The notes beneath the pieces were generated by a model. That model worked only from the letters and a program-made list of their open reading frames with translations. It was not told the origin of the DNA and did not search any database. A stretch of 64,000 nt of DNA from an uncultured Tateyamaria sp. (GTDB taxonomy: Bacteria > Pseudomonadota > Alphaproteobacteria > Rhodobacterales > Rhodobacteraceae): positions 1-64,000 of the forward strand of contig NZ_CANKXW010000001.1 in assembly GCF_947487805.1 (NCBI RefSeq), read 5' to 3'. A program made the position numbers and the translations under genes. The first letter of the stretch is position 1, and every line of letters starts with the position of its first letter. This document shows, piece after piece, positions 6,165 through 15,500 of the stretch.

Positions 6165-7319
6165 TCATTCGTTGGGATCGCTCACCAAAAACGCCGCCCA
6201 CTGATCCAGCAACACGCGCCGCTTCTCGAGCAAGTCGCCCCGCTGATACGCGCGCTCCACTTCGCTACCAACTTGGTGTCCAAGTGCCGTCTCTTTCACC
6301 TCGTAAGGGGTGTCTGTCATCTCTTCTACCCAAGTCCGAAACGTCGCCCGGAACCCATGCGGTCGAGCTTCCATTTCCTCTCGTTCCATCAACCGGCTCA
6401 TAGTCGCGTCCGACATCGCTTTGCCTCGAGGCGACGGGAATAGGAACTCAGACCCGGCCAAGATCGGGCGCGTGTCGATGACCCGTAAGGCTTCCGATGA
6501 CAACGGCACGCGATGCTCAGTTGCCGTCTTGGTGCGCTTCGGATCGAGCGTCCAGACGCCACCCTCAATCTCATCCGGCACCGCAAACCGCACCTCGCTT
6601 GTGCGCGCGACAGTGAGCATCAAAAACCGCAGCGCGAAGGCGGATGAAAAATTCTGCTGCGTCAGCCAGCGGTAGAACTTGGGGGCCTCTTGGTAGGGGA
6701 GAGAGGGGATGTGTTTCGTCTCGTGTCGCCGCTTTCCCAGGAGTGCCTGCGCCTTCATCACCGCTTGTAGATCGACGTCGAGTCCGAGAGCGGCGGCATG
6801 TTTCAAAGTGAGGTTCATCCGGTTCATCGCCTTGCGCGCGGTATCAGCTTTTTCATGCCAGATCGGCTCAAGCGTTTTCTTGAGCACATGCTGATCGACA
6901 TCCTCGACCGCCATCGTTCCAATCTTGGGAATGACATGCACGGACAGGGGAGAGAGCCAACGTCCCGCTTGCCCGTCATTTTTGAGTTCGGCCTGCCGCG
7001 CCGCGAAGCACCGTTCAATCGCATCCGCTACAGTTAGCCGTTGCTCATGACGCATCGCAACTCGCCGCGCTTGGATCGGATCAACACCTGCCCGCAACTG
7101 TCGGCGTGCATCGGACGCCCGCTGCCGCGCTTCGGCCAAGGGTACATCCGGCCACCGACCCAGCCCCATTTCCCGTCGTTTTCCTGCAACGGTCATGCGC
7201 AACATCCACTTCCCGGTCTTTTTCTGGCTCTTCACCAGCATCAAACCTTGGCCGTCAAAGTGTTTGCCTGGGCCAAGGTTTTTGACCTTGAGTTGGGTCA
7301 ATGCGTTCAAAAGCGTCAT
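6165..7319 (-). CDS. P4-type tyrosine integrase, 384 aa
   Basis: This is a site-specific recombinase that inserts and excises the element at the tRNA. The N-terminal DUF4102-like domain (residues about 1-90) includes GKHFDGQGLMLV, MGLGRWPDVPLAEAR and GVDPI. A core-binding domain follows, then the catalytic domain with Arg239 (ARTSEVR), Lys264 (KRTKT), His321 and Arg324 (HGFR), His348 (LGHQ) and the nucleophile Tyr358 (RAYQRGD), a complete catalytic set. ATG at 7319 matches the family start; a frame seven codons longer exists. The gene starts 161 bases from the tRNA-Leu 3' end and is transcribed away from it, the usual layout of P4-family islands. Confidence 0.95.
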   Translation of the reverse strand: MTLLNALTQLKVKNLGPGKHFDGQGLMLVKSQKKTGKWMLRMTVAGKRREMGLGRWPDVPLAEARQRASDARRQLRAGVDPIQARRVAMRHEQRLTVADAIERCFAARQAELKNDGQAGRWLSPLSVHVIPKIGTMAVEDVDQHVLKKTLEPIWHEKADTARKAMNRMNLTLKHAAALGLDVDLQAVMKAQALLGKRRHETKHIPSLPYQEAPKFYRWLTQQNFSSAFALRFLMLTVARTSEVRFAVPDEIEGGVWTLDPKRTKTATEHRVPLSSEALRVIDTRPILAGSEFLFPSPRGKAMSDATMSRLMEREEMEARPHGFRATFRTWVEEMTDTPYEVKETALGHQVGSEVERAYQRGDLLEKRRVLLDQWAAFLVSDPNE

Positions 7320-7360
7320 AGCCCACCTTTCAGAACCCAACTCCAGCCCACCCTTTGGGC

Positions 7361-7400
7361 CACCTCAGTATTTGGAAAAACAGTGAGGTGCTGTGAGGCG
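7361..7400. promoter_or_regulatory. Possible integrase arm sites
   Basis: Between the integrase start and the tRNA, CACCTCA (7361-7367) and TGAGGTG (7384-7390) form a 7-bp inverted repeat, and a third related copy, TGTGAGGCG, follows at 7392-7400. Short GTGAGG-type copies near an integrase and its attachment site are typical arm-type binding sites. They also overlap the integrase promoter region, so integrase could repress itself. The segment towards the tRNA (7415-7480) is AT-rich. Confidence 0.4.
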
Positions 7401-7479
7401 GCATGGTCAGGTCGCAACAAAAAATACCTATAAATCAAAGATATTTAGATGTCTTCTGTATGTCTATGGAAAAGTAGAA

Positions 7480-7566
7480 TGGTGCCCAGAAGAGGACTCG
7501 AACCTCCACGTCCATACGGACACTAGCACCTGAAGCTAGCGCGTCTACCAATTCCGCCATCTGGGC
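7480..7566 (-). tRNA. tRNA-Leu (anticodon CAG), likely integration site
   Basis: The minus strand folds as an 87-nt class II tRNA: acceptor GCCCAGA paired with TCTGGGC, D-arm with GGCGGAATTGGTAGAC, anticodon stem CTAGC/GCTAG with loop TTCAGGT (anticodon CAG), a variable arm, the T-arm GGTTCGAGTCC and an encoded CCA. The 3' end faces the integrase gene, so the element most probably recombines within the 3' half, keeping the tRNA intact. Confidence 0.97.
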
Positions 7567-7757
7567 ACGGGTTGGTAGACGGGCGTTTAAGCCCAGCGGC
7601 GGGGGGTGTCAATGCGATTCTGGTGGCGAAATTGCCCCAAAGCCCAAGCGTTTCGAGCCGGCGGGTCCCGATCCTTTGTGCGCGCCAATTTGGCGTCTTG
7701 TTTGTGGCAAGGTGGATCGGTAAACCAAAGTCCGAGCAAATGTGCGAGGTGCGCGAT

Positions 7758-8738
7758 ATGTCCAAGCTGGTGACCATTTACGGCGGGTCGGGTTTTGTCG
7801 GGCGATATATCGCGCGGCGCATGGCCAAGGCGGGCTGGCGCGTCCGCGTTGCGGTCCGGCGCCCGAACGAGGCGATCTTTGTCAAACCCTATGGCGTTGT
7901 CGGTCAGGTAGAACCGGTGCTGTGCAATATCCGCGACGATGCGTCTGTCGCGTCGGTGATGACCGGGGCGGATGCCGTGATCAATTGCGTTGGCATTCTG
8001 GCGAAGAATGGCAAGAACACTTTTGACGCGGTTCAGTCCGAAGGTGCAGGGCGGGTCGCGCGGATCGCAGCCAAGATGCACGTTGGCAAGATGGTCCACA
8101 TCTCTGCGATCGGTGCCGACGTGAACAGCGACAGCGACTATGCCCGGACCAAGGGCGAAGGCGAGGCGGCCGTGCTCGAGCATATGCCCCGGGCGATCAT
8201 TCTGCGCCCGTCCATCGTGTTCGGACCCGAGGACGATTTCTTTAACCGGTTCGCGGGCTTGTCGCGGATGGGTCCGGTCCTGCCGGTTGTGGGCGCGGAC
8301 ACAAGGTTTCAGCCAGTCTATGTCGATGATGTGGCCAAGGCTGCGGAGGTTGCCTTGACCACGCCGGTCGAAGGTGGCGTGTATGAGCTGGGCGGACCGG
8401 ATGTGCGGACGTTCCGGGCGTTGATGGAAACGATGCTGAAGGTAATCCGCCGTCGCCGTCCGATCCTGAACATTCCTTTCTTTGCGGCGACCATCATGGG
8501 CTTTGTCTTTGATATGGTGAACGCTGTTTCGCTGGGCCTGATCCCCGCGCAGATTACCCGTGATCAGGTGCGCAATCTGAAGAACGACAATGTCGTCGCC
8601 GAAGGTGCCAAGGGTCTGTCCGATCTTGGGATCACGCCGGTTGCGCTGGAGTCGGTGCTGCCCGAGTATCTGTGGCGGTTCCGCCCGTCCGGGCAATACG
8701 ACGCCATCAAGGAAAGCGCCAAGAACCTGCGCGCTTAG
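7758..8738 (+). CDS. Complex I NDUFA9-family NAD(P)-binding protein, 326 aa
   Basis: This is an atypical short-chain dehydrogenase fold with an N-terminal Rossmann motif GGSGFVGRYIARRMAKAGWRV and the family segments INCVGILAKNGKNTF, HISAIGADVNSDSDYARTKGEGE, RPSIVFGPEDDFFNRF and QPVYVDDVAKA. Alphaproteobacterial homologues of the mitochondrial NDUFA9 subunit are annotated as complex I-associated; a catalytic activity is not established. I chose ATG 7758 because homology begins at MSKLVTIYGG. The gene is transcribed away from the tRNA and overlaps the end of the convergent uppP gene by four bases. Confidence 0.9.
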   Translation: MSKLVTIYGGSGFVGRYIARRMAKAGWRVRVAVRRPNEAIFVKPYGVVGQVEPVLCNIRDDASVASVMTGADAVINCVGILAKNGKNTFDAVQSEGAGRVARIAAKMHVGKMVHISAIGADVNSDSDYARTKGEGEAAVLEHMPRAIILRPSIVFGPEDDFFNRFAGLSRMGPVLPVVGADTRFQPVYVDDVAKAAEVALTTPVEGGVYELGGPDVRTFRALMETMLKVIRRRRPILNIPFFAATIMGFVFDMVNAVSLGLIPAQITRDQVRNLKNDNVVAEGAKGLSDLGITPVALESVLPEYLWRFRPSGQYDAIKESAKNLRA

Positions 8739-9538
8739 CCATAGGCCCAGATCAGCAGGCCAAGGCCGAGGATGACGCGGTAGATCACGTATGGTGTGAA
8801 GCTGACGGTGCGCAACAGGCGCATCATGATCACAAGCGCCAACAGGGCCGCGACAAAGGCGAAGGCCGCTGCGATGCACGAGTCGCGCATCAGCGCCCAG
8901 TTCGCCGCGCTGGCCACATCAAGGCTGAGCACGGCGCCGGACGCGATGATGACCGGAATTGACATCAGCATGGCGAGGCGTGCCGCTCCTTCCCTTTCGT
9001 ATCCCAGCTTGCGTGCAGCTGTGATCGTGATGCCGGATCGCGATGTGCCGGGAATGAGTGCAAGACACTGCGCCAGTCCCATGATCGACGCGTCGCGCAG
9101 GGTCCACTGTTCGGCGCTACGGTCCGTGGTGCCCGTTCTGTCAGCCCAGAACAGGACCAGGCCAAAGATCAGCATGGTCCAGCCGATCACGGCGACCGAC
9201 CGCATGGCCTCGTCCAGTCCAGTGACCTTGATCGCCAATCCGACCGCCAAGGCCGGGATCGTCGCGATGAGAAGGCACAGTGCGAGAAACGCGCCTCTTG
9301 TGTCGACCTTGCCCTGAGCCAGCCTCAAGACGCCACCGGCAGCCATCCGAACATCCCGGGCGAAATAGAGGATGACGGCCAGCAGGGTGCCGACATGCAC
9401 GGCCACGTCAATGGCCAATCCTTGATCCGGCGAACCGGTCAAAGCGGGTAAAAGAATCAAGTGTCCGGACGAAGACACGGGCAGGAACTCTGTCACACCC
9501 TGTATGATCGCAACAATCAGAAGTTGAAAAAGAGTCAT
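8735..9538 (-). CDS. uppP: Undecaprenyl-diphosphatase UppP (BacA type), 267 aa
   Basis: This integral membrane phosphatase removes one phosphate from undecaprenyl diphosphate so that the lipid carrier can be reused in peptidoglycan synthesis. The family motifs are present: IQGVTEFLPVSSSGHL near residues 13-28 with the catalytic Glu, and PGTSRSGITITA near 161-172. About eight hydrophobic segments cover the rest, and the length is normal. It is convergent with the NDUFA9-like gene and divergent from gltD, with no operon partner. Overproduction of this family gives bacitracin resistance. Confidence 0.95.
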   Translation of the reverse strand: MTLFQLLIVAIIQGVTEFLPVSSSGHLILLPALTGSPDQGLAIDVAVHVGTLLAVILYFARDVRMAAGGVLRLAQGKVDTRGAFLALCLLIATIPALAVGLAIKVTGLDEAMRSVAVIGWTMLIFGLVLFWADRTGTTDRSAEQWTLRDASIMGLAQCLALIPGTSRSGITITAARKLGYEREGAARLAMLMSIPVIIASGAVLSLDVASAANWALMRDSCIAAAFAFVAALLALVIMMRLLRTVSFTPYVIYRVILGLGLLIWAYG

Positions 9539-9764
9539 GCCGGTCGAGCCCTTGTGTTATGCTGTTGGTACAAGACGCTGATTCTGAACGCAAATGATGA
9601 TATTTGGTCCGATTCGGATCTAATTTGACGGCGAAAAGCTTTGCTCCGCTCCAGTAAATTGCAATTTTTCTGCAAATAGGTCAGCTAGACTGACTTTTAT
9701 TCTATTACGATATACCGTACTCCGCGAAAACGGGAAATTTACTTGATTCACTGCAGGACTGACT

Positions 9765-11207
9765 ATGGCTGAGCAACCGATGTTGAAATTTGTGAAGATC
9801 GAGCGCGATATGCCTGAGAAGCGGGGGGCGGAGGAGCGGCGCGCGGACTTTAACGAGATCTATGCCGAATACGCCGACGCCAAGGCCAAGGAACAGTCCA
9901 GCCGGTGCAGCCAGTGTGGCGTGCCCTATTGTCAGAGCCACTGCCCGCTGCACAACAACATCCCCGACTGGCTCCGCCTGACCGCCGAGGGGCGGCTGCA
10001 AGAGGCGTATGAGGTCAGCCAGGCAACCAACACCTTCCCGGAAATCTGTGGCCGCATCTGCCCGCAGGACCGCCTGTGCGAAGGCAACTGCGTGATCGAA
10101 CAATCAGGCCACGGCACCGTCACCATCGGATCGGTCGAAAAATACATCACCGACACCGCCTGGGAACAGGGTTGGGTCCAGCCGATCAAACCGGCGACGG
10201 AGCGCGCGGAATCCGTGGGCATCATCGGCGCGGGCCCCGGCGGGCTGGCGGCGGCGGACGTGCTGCGGCGCGCGGGGGTGCAGGTCACCGTCTATGATCG
10301 CTACGACCGCGCGGGCGGCTTGCTGACCTATGGCATCCCCGGTTTCAAACTGGAAAAAGACGTGGTGATGCGCCGCAACGAACAGCTTGAGGCAGGCGGC
10401 GTGACCTTCCGCCAGAACTGTGACGTGGGCACCGACATCACCTTTGAAGAGATCCGCGAGGCACATGATGCTGTGATCATCGCCACCGGTGTCTACAAGA
10501 GCCGCGATTTGGCCATGCCGAATGGTGAGGCAAAGGGCATCGAGAAAGCGATCGATTTCCTGACCGCCAGCAACCGCAAGAGCTTTGGCGACGCGGTGGC
10601 GGAGTTCGACAGTGGCCGCCTGAATGCCGAAGGCAAGAACGTGGTGGTCATCGGCGGCGGCGACACGGCAATGGACTGTGTGCGCACCTCGATCCGGCAG
10701 GGCGCGACATCCGTGAAATGCCTCTATCGCCGCGACCGGGCCAACATGCCCGGCAGCCAGCGCGAAGTGCAGAACGCCGAGGAAGAAGGCGTGGTGTTCG
10801 AGTGGCTGAGCGCGCCCAAAGGGTTCACCACCGACGGCGACAGCGTCGCGGGCGTGATGGTGCAAAAGATGCGTCTGGGCGCACCGGATGCCACGGGCCG
10901 TCAGGCTCCCGAAGTGATCGAGGGCGCGGATTACGTCGAAGAGGCCGACCTTGTCATCAAGGCGCTGGGGTTCGAGCCGGAGGCACTGCCGACACTGTGG
11001 GACCAGCCCGAACTTGAGGTGACCCGATGGGGCACGATCAAGGCGCAATTCACCACCGGCAAGACCGAGATGGAGAACGTCTATGCGGTGGGTGACATCG
11101 TGCGCGGTGCGAGCCTCGTGGTGTGGGCGATCAAGGATGGTCGCGACTGTGCCGAGGCGATTTTGGACGCCATGAACGCCAAGGCACAGGTCATGGCCGC
11201 GGAATAA
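9765..11207 (+). CDS. gltD: Glutamate synthase small (beta) subunit GltD, 480 aa
   Basis: GltD supplies electrons from NADPH to the large subunit, which makes glutamate from glutamine and 2-oxoglutarate. The N-terminal ferredoxin-like part has the cysteine groups CSQCGVPYCQSHCP and CGRICPQDRLCEGNC. The FAD site is GAGPGGLAAADVL (near 155), the NADPH site GGGDTAMDC (near 300), and a C-terminal flavin motif (VYAVGDIVRGASLVV) is also present. ATG 9765 has AGGA seven bases upstream. Its partner gltB starts 1.35 kb downstream, after two unrelated genes, rather than next to it. A 226-base upstream region (9539-9764) should hold its promoter; I see no clear nitrogen-control site there. Confidence 0.97.
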   Translation: MAEQPMLKFVKIERDMPEKRGAEERRADFNEIYAEYADAKAKEQSSRCSQCGVPYCQSHCPLHNNIPDWLRLTAEGRLQEAYEVSQATNTFPEICGRICPQDRLCEGNCVIEQSGHGTVTIGSVEKYITDTAWEQGWVQPIKPATERAESVGIIGAGPGGLAAADVLRRAGVQVTVYDRYDRAGGLLTYGIPGFKLEKDVVMRRNEQLEAGGVTFRQNCDVGTDITFEEIREAHDAVIIATGVYKSRDLAMPNGEAKGIEKAIDFLTASNRKSFGDAVAEFDSGRLNAEGKNVVVIGGGDTAMDCVRTSIRQGATSVKCLYRRDRANMPGSQREVQNAEEEGVVFEWLSAPKGFTTDGDSVAGVMVQKMRLGAPDATGRQAPEVIEGADYVEEADLVIKALGFEPEALPTLWDQPELEVTRWGTIKAQFTTGKTEMENVYAVGDIVRGASLVVWAIKDGRDCAEAILDAMNAKAQVMAAE

Positions 11208-11320
11208 CGTACAGTTTCCTGCCGAAATCGTACGTTTCTGACCCCGCGAAAATCACCGGTTTCGGGCGAAAAACGGCAAAACGTACAGTTTCACACGGCA
11301 ACTGCACAGTTTCGGACGGG
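11208..11320 (+). repeat. GTACAGTTTC repeats between gltD and the GFA gene
   Basis: Directly after the gltD stop lie copies of a (C)GTACAGTTTC motif: CGTACAGTTTC at 11208, CGTACGTTTC at 11229, CGTACAGTTTC at 11282 and TGCACAGTTTC at 11302. They come in two pairs, each about 21 bases apart, that is two helical turns. GGTTTCGGGC and TCGGACGGGG resemble each other between and after them. They may be binding sites for a regulator of the downstream genes or a dispersed intergenic repeat. No gene is seen in 11208-11394. Confidence 0.6.
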
Positions 11321-11394
11321 GTCGAAACCTTGACGAAACATGAACTCGAAGGGTCAGCGACGCTGACACACTGGATCGAAGGAATGAACAGGAC

Positions 11395-11856
11395 ATGACC
11401 GCACCGCGCGCTCAGTTTGACGAGGCAACGGGGGGCTGCTTGTGCGGCGCCGTGCGCTTTGTCGCGCGTGACGTGCCCGCAACCTTCGGGATCTGCCATT
11501 GTCCGATGTGCCGCCGCTGGACCGGATCGGCCCTTGTCGAGGTCAGCGTCAAGACCGAGAACATCACCTGGGAAGGCGCCGAACATATCGCGACGCGCGC
11601 GGGCAGCGACTGGGCCGAACGGGCGTGGTGCAGTGCTTGTGGCACCGGACTCTATTTCCGGCAGACGCAGGAAGGCGAATGGTTCGGCGCGACCGATCTG
11701 CCGCTGGGCATCTTTGACGACCCGGATGGATTTACCCTGACCCACGAGATTTTCACCGATCACGCGCCGGACGGGTTCGAAATTGTCGACAGGGGGCAAA
11801 AGCGCCTGACCCGCGCGGATGTCGTCGCGCTGAACCCGGATGTGGACAAGATCTGA
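11395..11856 (+). CDS. GFA/CENP-V-family zinc protein, 153 aa
   Basis: This belongs to the family named after glutathione-dependent formaldehyde-activating enzyme. Conserved zinc ligands are visible: GGCLCGAVRF at 14-23, CHCPMCRRWTGS near 34-45 and CSACGTGLYF near 79-88. Most members have no proven enzyme activity. It sits between gltD and gltB; the next gene starts inside its stop codon (TGATG), so the two are coupled and very likely in one transcript with gltB. Confidence 0.9.
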   Translation: MTAPRAQFDEATGGCLCGAVRFVARDVPATFGICHCPMCRRWTGSALVEVSVKTENITWEGAEHIATRAGSDWAERAWCSACGTGLYFRQTQEGEWFGATDLPLGIFDDPDGFTLTHEIFTDHAPDGFEIVDRGQKRLTRADVVALNPDVDKI

Positions 11857-12563
11857 TGCGCTGTGCGGTTGCCCTCTTGGCCCTTGCGGCCGCCATGCCC
11901 CTGCCCGCTGCGGCGCAGGATGGCAGCGTGTTTTATCCGCCCGCGGGCTGCACCGGTGAATTGACCATTCAGATGCGCAGTTGCCGGCTGTCGAACATCT
12001 ATACCTGCGCCGCCGACGCGCCGGGCGAAAACTGGAAACTGGTGCTTGAGGCCGATGGGCCGGTATTCCTGTCCAAGATCGACGCGGAGACGCAGTGGCT
12101 GGAAAGCTATGACCTGTTTCCGAACCAGCACAATGTGTTGCGCCTGCCTGCGGATGACCCTGCCAGCCTGACTGAATTGCTTGAGACCGGGATCGACACC
12201 TTTGATTTCATACAAAAGATGGGCGACAGCATTGTGCGCGTCGTGGGCTTTGACCGGTTGACCGGCGAGGATGTTGTGATCGACGATGAGCCGCTGCTGG
12301 GCACGGAATTCTCGGCCCGATACGAGGATTTTCAGGGCCCGTACCTGACGGTGACAGGGTTTGAATATGTGTCGGTGCGGCATCGCCGTTTCATCGGCGG
12401 GATCACGACGCGCACGCGCGGCGATCAGGTGACAGAGCGCGATTACACGCCTGTCGATTTCATCTATCCGGGCGAGCCCGGCTTCTTCTCGAAGACACCT
12501 CTTTACGACTGCGAGGCCTCTTTGGCCCGCTATGTCCCGACTGTGAAAGGATATGACCAATGA
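11856..12563 (+). CDS. Secreted protein of unknown function, 235 aa
   Basis: A signal peptide (MRCAVALLALAAAMPLPAAAQ) points to export. The mature part starts with DGSVFYPPAGCTGELTIQMRSCRLSNIYTC and has five cysteines, four near the start, which suggests disulfides in the periplasm. No catalytic motif is apparent and I do not recognise the family; similar proteins are probably limited to Rhodobacterales. It is translationally coupled on both sides: its ATG overlaps the stop of the GFA gene and its TGA overlaps the ATG of gltB. Such tight packing with gltB is odd for a periplasmic protein. Confidence 0.75.
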   Translation: MRCAVALLALAAAMPLPAAAQDGSVFYPPAGCTGELTIQMRSCRLSNIYTCAADAPGENWKLVLEADGPVFLSKIDAETQWLESYDLFPNQHNVLRLPADDPASLTELLETGIDTFDFIQKMGDSIVRVVGFDRLTGEDVVIDDEPLLGTEFSARYEDFQGPYLTVTGFEYVSVRHRRFIGGITTRTRGDQVTERDYTPVDFIYPGEPGFFSKTPLYDCEASLARYVPTVKGYDQ

Positions 12564-15500
12564 CCAAATATGATGCCGAATGGGTCCGGGCCGAGGACGC
12601 CAAGCGCACGTACATGGCCGAGAACGGTCTGTATTCCGAGGCCGAAGAGCATTCGTCCTGTGGTGTTGGCCTTGTTGTGTCCGTGGACGGATCCAAGAGC
12701 CGGGCGGTTGTGGAAAACGGGATCAAGGCGCTGAAGGCGATCTGGCACCGGGGCGCCGTGGATGCCGATGGCAAGACCGGCGACGGTGCGGGCATTCACG
12801 TGCAGATCCCGGTGGCGTTTTTCTATGATCAGATCGAGCGGACCGGCCACACGCCCAACCGCGATCAGATGATTGCCGTGGGGCAGGTGTTCTTGCCGCG
12901 CACGGATTTCGGCGCGCAGGAGACCTGCCGGACCATCGTGGAGACCGAGGTTCTGCGGATGGGGTATTACATTTACGGCTGGCGGCATGTGCCGGTCGAT
13001 ATCTCGTGCCTGGGTGAAAAGGCGAATGCGACCCGCCCCGAGATTGAGCAGATTTTGATCAGCAATTCCAAGGGTGTGGACGAAGAGACCTTTGAGCGTG
13101 AGCTGTATGTGATCCGGCGGCGGATCGAGAAGGCGGCGGCGGCGGCACAGGTGCCGCAGCTGTATATCGCGTCGCTGAGCTGTCGGTCGATCATCTACAA
13201 GGGCATGATGCTGGCCGAGCAGGTGGCGGAGTTTTACCCGGACCTGATGGACGAACGCTTTGAAAGTGCGTTTGCGATTTATCACCAGCGGTATTCGACC
13301 AACACGTTCCCGCAGTGGTGGTTGGCGCAGCCGTTCCGGATGCTGGCCCATAACGGCGAGATCAACACGCTGAAGGGCAACCTCAACTGGATGAAGAGCC
13401 ACGAGATCCGCATGGCGTCGGGTGCGTTTGGCGAGATGGCCGAGGATATCAAGCCGATCGTGGCGAATGGGTCGAGTGACAGCGCCGCGTTGGATGCGGT
13501 GTTCGAGGTGCTGGTGCGCGCGGGGCGCAATGCGCCGATGGCCAAGACGATGCTGGTGCCGGAGTCGTGGTCCAAGCAGGCGGTGGAGCTGCCGCAGGCG
13601 TGGCGCGACATGTATTCCTACTGCAACTCGGTGATGGAGCCGTGGGACGGCCCGGCGGCGCTGGCGATGACCGACGGGCGCTGGGTCTGTGCGGGTCTGG
13701 ACCGGAACGGGCTGCGGCCGATGCGGTTCGTGGTGACGCGGGACGGGATGGTGATTGCAGGCTCCGAGACCGGGATGGTGCCGCTGGACGAGGCGAATGT
13801 CGTTGAAAAGGGCGCGCTGGGGCCGGGGCAGATCCTTGCGGTCGATATGACCGAGGGCAAGCTCTACCACGACACCGAGATCAAGGACCAACTGGCGGCG
13901 AGCCAGCCCTTTGGCGACTGGGTCGGCAAGATCAAGGACCTGGAATCCGAACTGTCGGGCGTGACGGAAAAGGCGCTGTTCACCGGTGACGCGCTGCGTC
14001 GTCGGCAGATCGCGGCCGGTTACACCATCGAAGAGCTGGAGAACATCCTCGCCCCCATGGCCGAGGACGGCAAAGAGGCGCTGGCCTCGATGGGTGACGA
14101 CACTCCGTCGGCGGTCCTGTCCAAGACCTACCGCCCGCTGTCGCATTTCTTCCGCCAGAATTTCAGCCAGGTGACCAACCCGCCCATCGACAGCCTGCGC
14201 GAGTTCCGGGTGATGAGCCTGAAGACGCGGTTCGGCAACCTCAAGAACGTGCTGGACGAAAGCAGTGCACAGACCGAGATCATCACGCTGGACAGCCCCT
14301 TTGTCGGCAATGCGCAATGGGACGAGATCACCGCCCATTTCAACGCCGATCTGGTCGAGATCGACTGTACCTTTGCCCCCGGCACCGGCGCGTTGAGCGC
14401 GGGGCTGGCCCGCATCCGGGCTGAGGCGGAGGATGCCGTGCGGTCGGGTGCCGGGCATATCGTGCTGACCGACCAGTATTCGGACGCGGACAAGGTGGCG
14501 ATGCCGATGATCCTGGCCACCTCTGCGGTGCACAGCCATCTGACCCGCAAGGGGCTGCGGACGTTCTGTTCGCTGAATGTGCGCAGTGCGGAATGTATCG
14601 ACCCGCACTACTTTGCCGTGCTGATCGGCTGTGGTGCCACCGTGGTCAACGCGTATCTCGCCGAGGATTCGCTTGCCGACCGGATCGACCGGGGCCTGAT
14701 CGACGGGACGCTGACCGAGGCGGTTGCGCGGTACCGCAATGCGATTGATCAGGGTCTGCTCAAGATCATGGCCAAGATGGGGATCAGCGTCGTGTCGTCC
14801 TATCGCGGTGGGCTGAATTTCGAGGCCGTGGGCCTGAGCCGGGCGATGTGCGCGGAGTTCTTCCCCGGCATGACCAGCCGCATCAGCGGTATCGGTGTCA
14901 CGGGTATCCAGTCCAAGGCCGAGGACGTGCACGCGGCGGGCTGGGCCGGGACCAACGTGTTGCCCATCGGCGGGTTTTACAAGGCGCGCAAGTCGGGCGA
15001 GACCCACGCGTGGGAAGCGACGTCGATGCACATGATGCAGATGGCGTGCAACCGCGCGTCATTCGAGCTGTGGAAGCAGTACAGCGCCAAGATGCGGTCG
15101 AACCCGCCCATTCACCTGCGTGACCTGATGGACATCAAGCCGCTGGGCAAGCCCGTGCCGCTGGAAGAGGTGGAAAGCATCACCTCGATCCGCAAGCGGT
15201 TCGTGACGCCGGGCATGTCCCTGGGCGCGCTGTCGCCCGAGGCGCACAAGACGCTGAACGTGGCGATGAACCGGATCGGCGCTAAGTCGGACAGTGGCGA
15301 GGGCGGCGAAGACCCCGCACACTTCCACCCCGAGCCCAATGGCGACAACCCCTCGGCCAAGATCAAGCAGGTCGCCTCGGGGCGTTTCGGTGTGACGGCG
15401 GAATACCTGAACCAGTGCGAAGAGCTGGAGATCAAGGTGGCGCAGGGGGCCAAGCCCGGTGAGGGTGGCCAGCTGCCCGGCATGAAGGTCACCGACCTGA

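Larger units (their letters stand above)
1..7479. mobile_element. Integrated element (right part) next to tRNA-Leu
   Basis: This stretch has lower GC and different codon use from the rest of the window. It is bounded on the right by a tRNA-Leu gene whose 3' end faces it, with a P4-type tyrosine integrase as the nearest gene. Cargo includes an AlpA-like regulator, a toxin-antitoxin operon, an iteron array with an initiator-like gene, a TraD-like ATPase and secreted proteins. All recognisable genes lie on the minus strand. No second copy of the tRNA 3' end was found, so the far attachment site must be left of the window. Whether it is an ICE, an integrated plasmid or a phage-plasmid cannot be decided here; no relaxase, capsid or secretion genes are visible. 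Confidence 0.8.

Noticed and set aside
1..7479. Second attachment site matching the tRNA-Leu 3' end
   Set aside because: I scanned for GCCCAGAAGAGG-like sequence and found no other copy in this stretch; it must be outside the window.
1..7479. Prophage
   Set aside because: AlpA and integrase are phage-like, but no capsid, portal, terminase or tail gene is visible in this part; origin and ATPase fit a plasmid-like element better.
9539..9764. Sigma-54 or NtrC control region before gltD
   Set aside because: I see no TGGCAC-N5-TTGC element or clear NtrC sites in the 226 bases.
11123..11398. 91-residue frame across the gltD-GFA gap
   Set aside because: It begins inside gltD in another frame and translates the intergenic repeats; no ribosome binding site or conserved feature.
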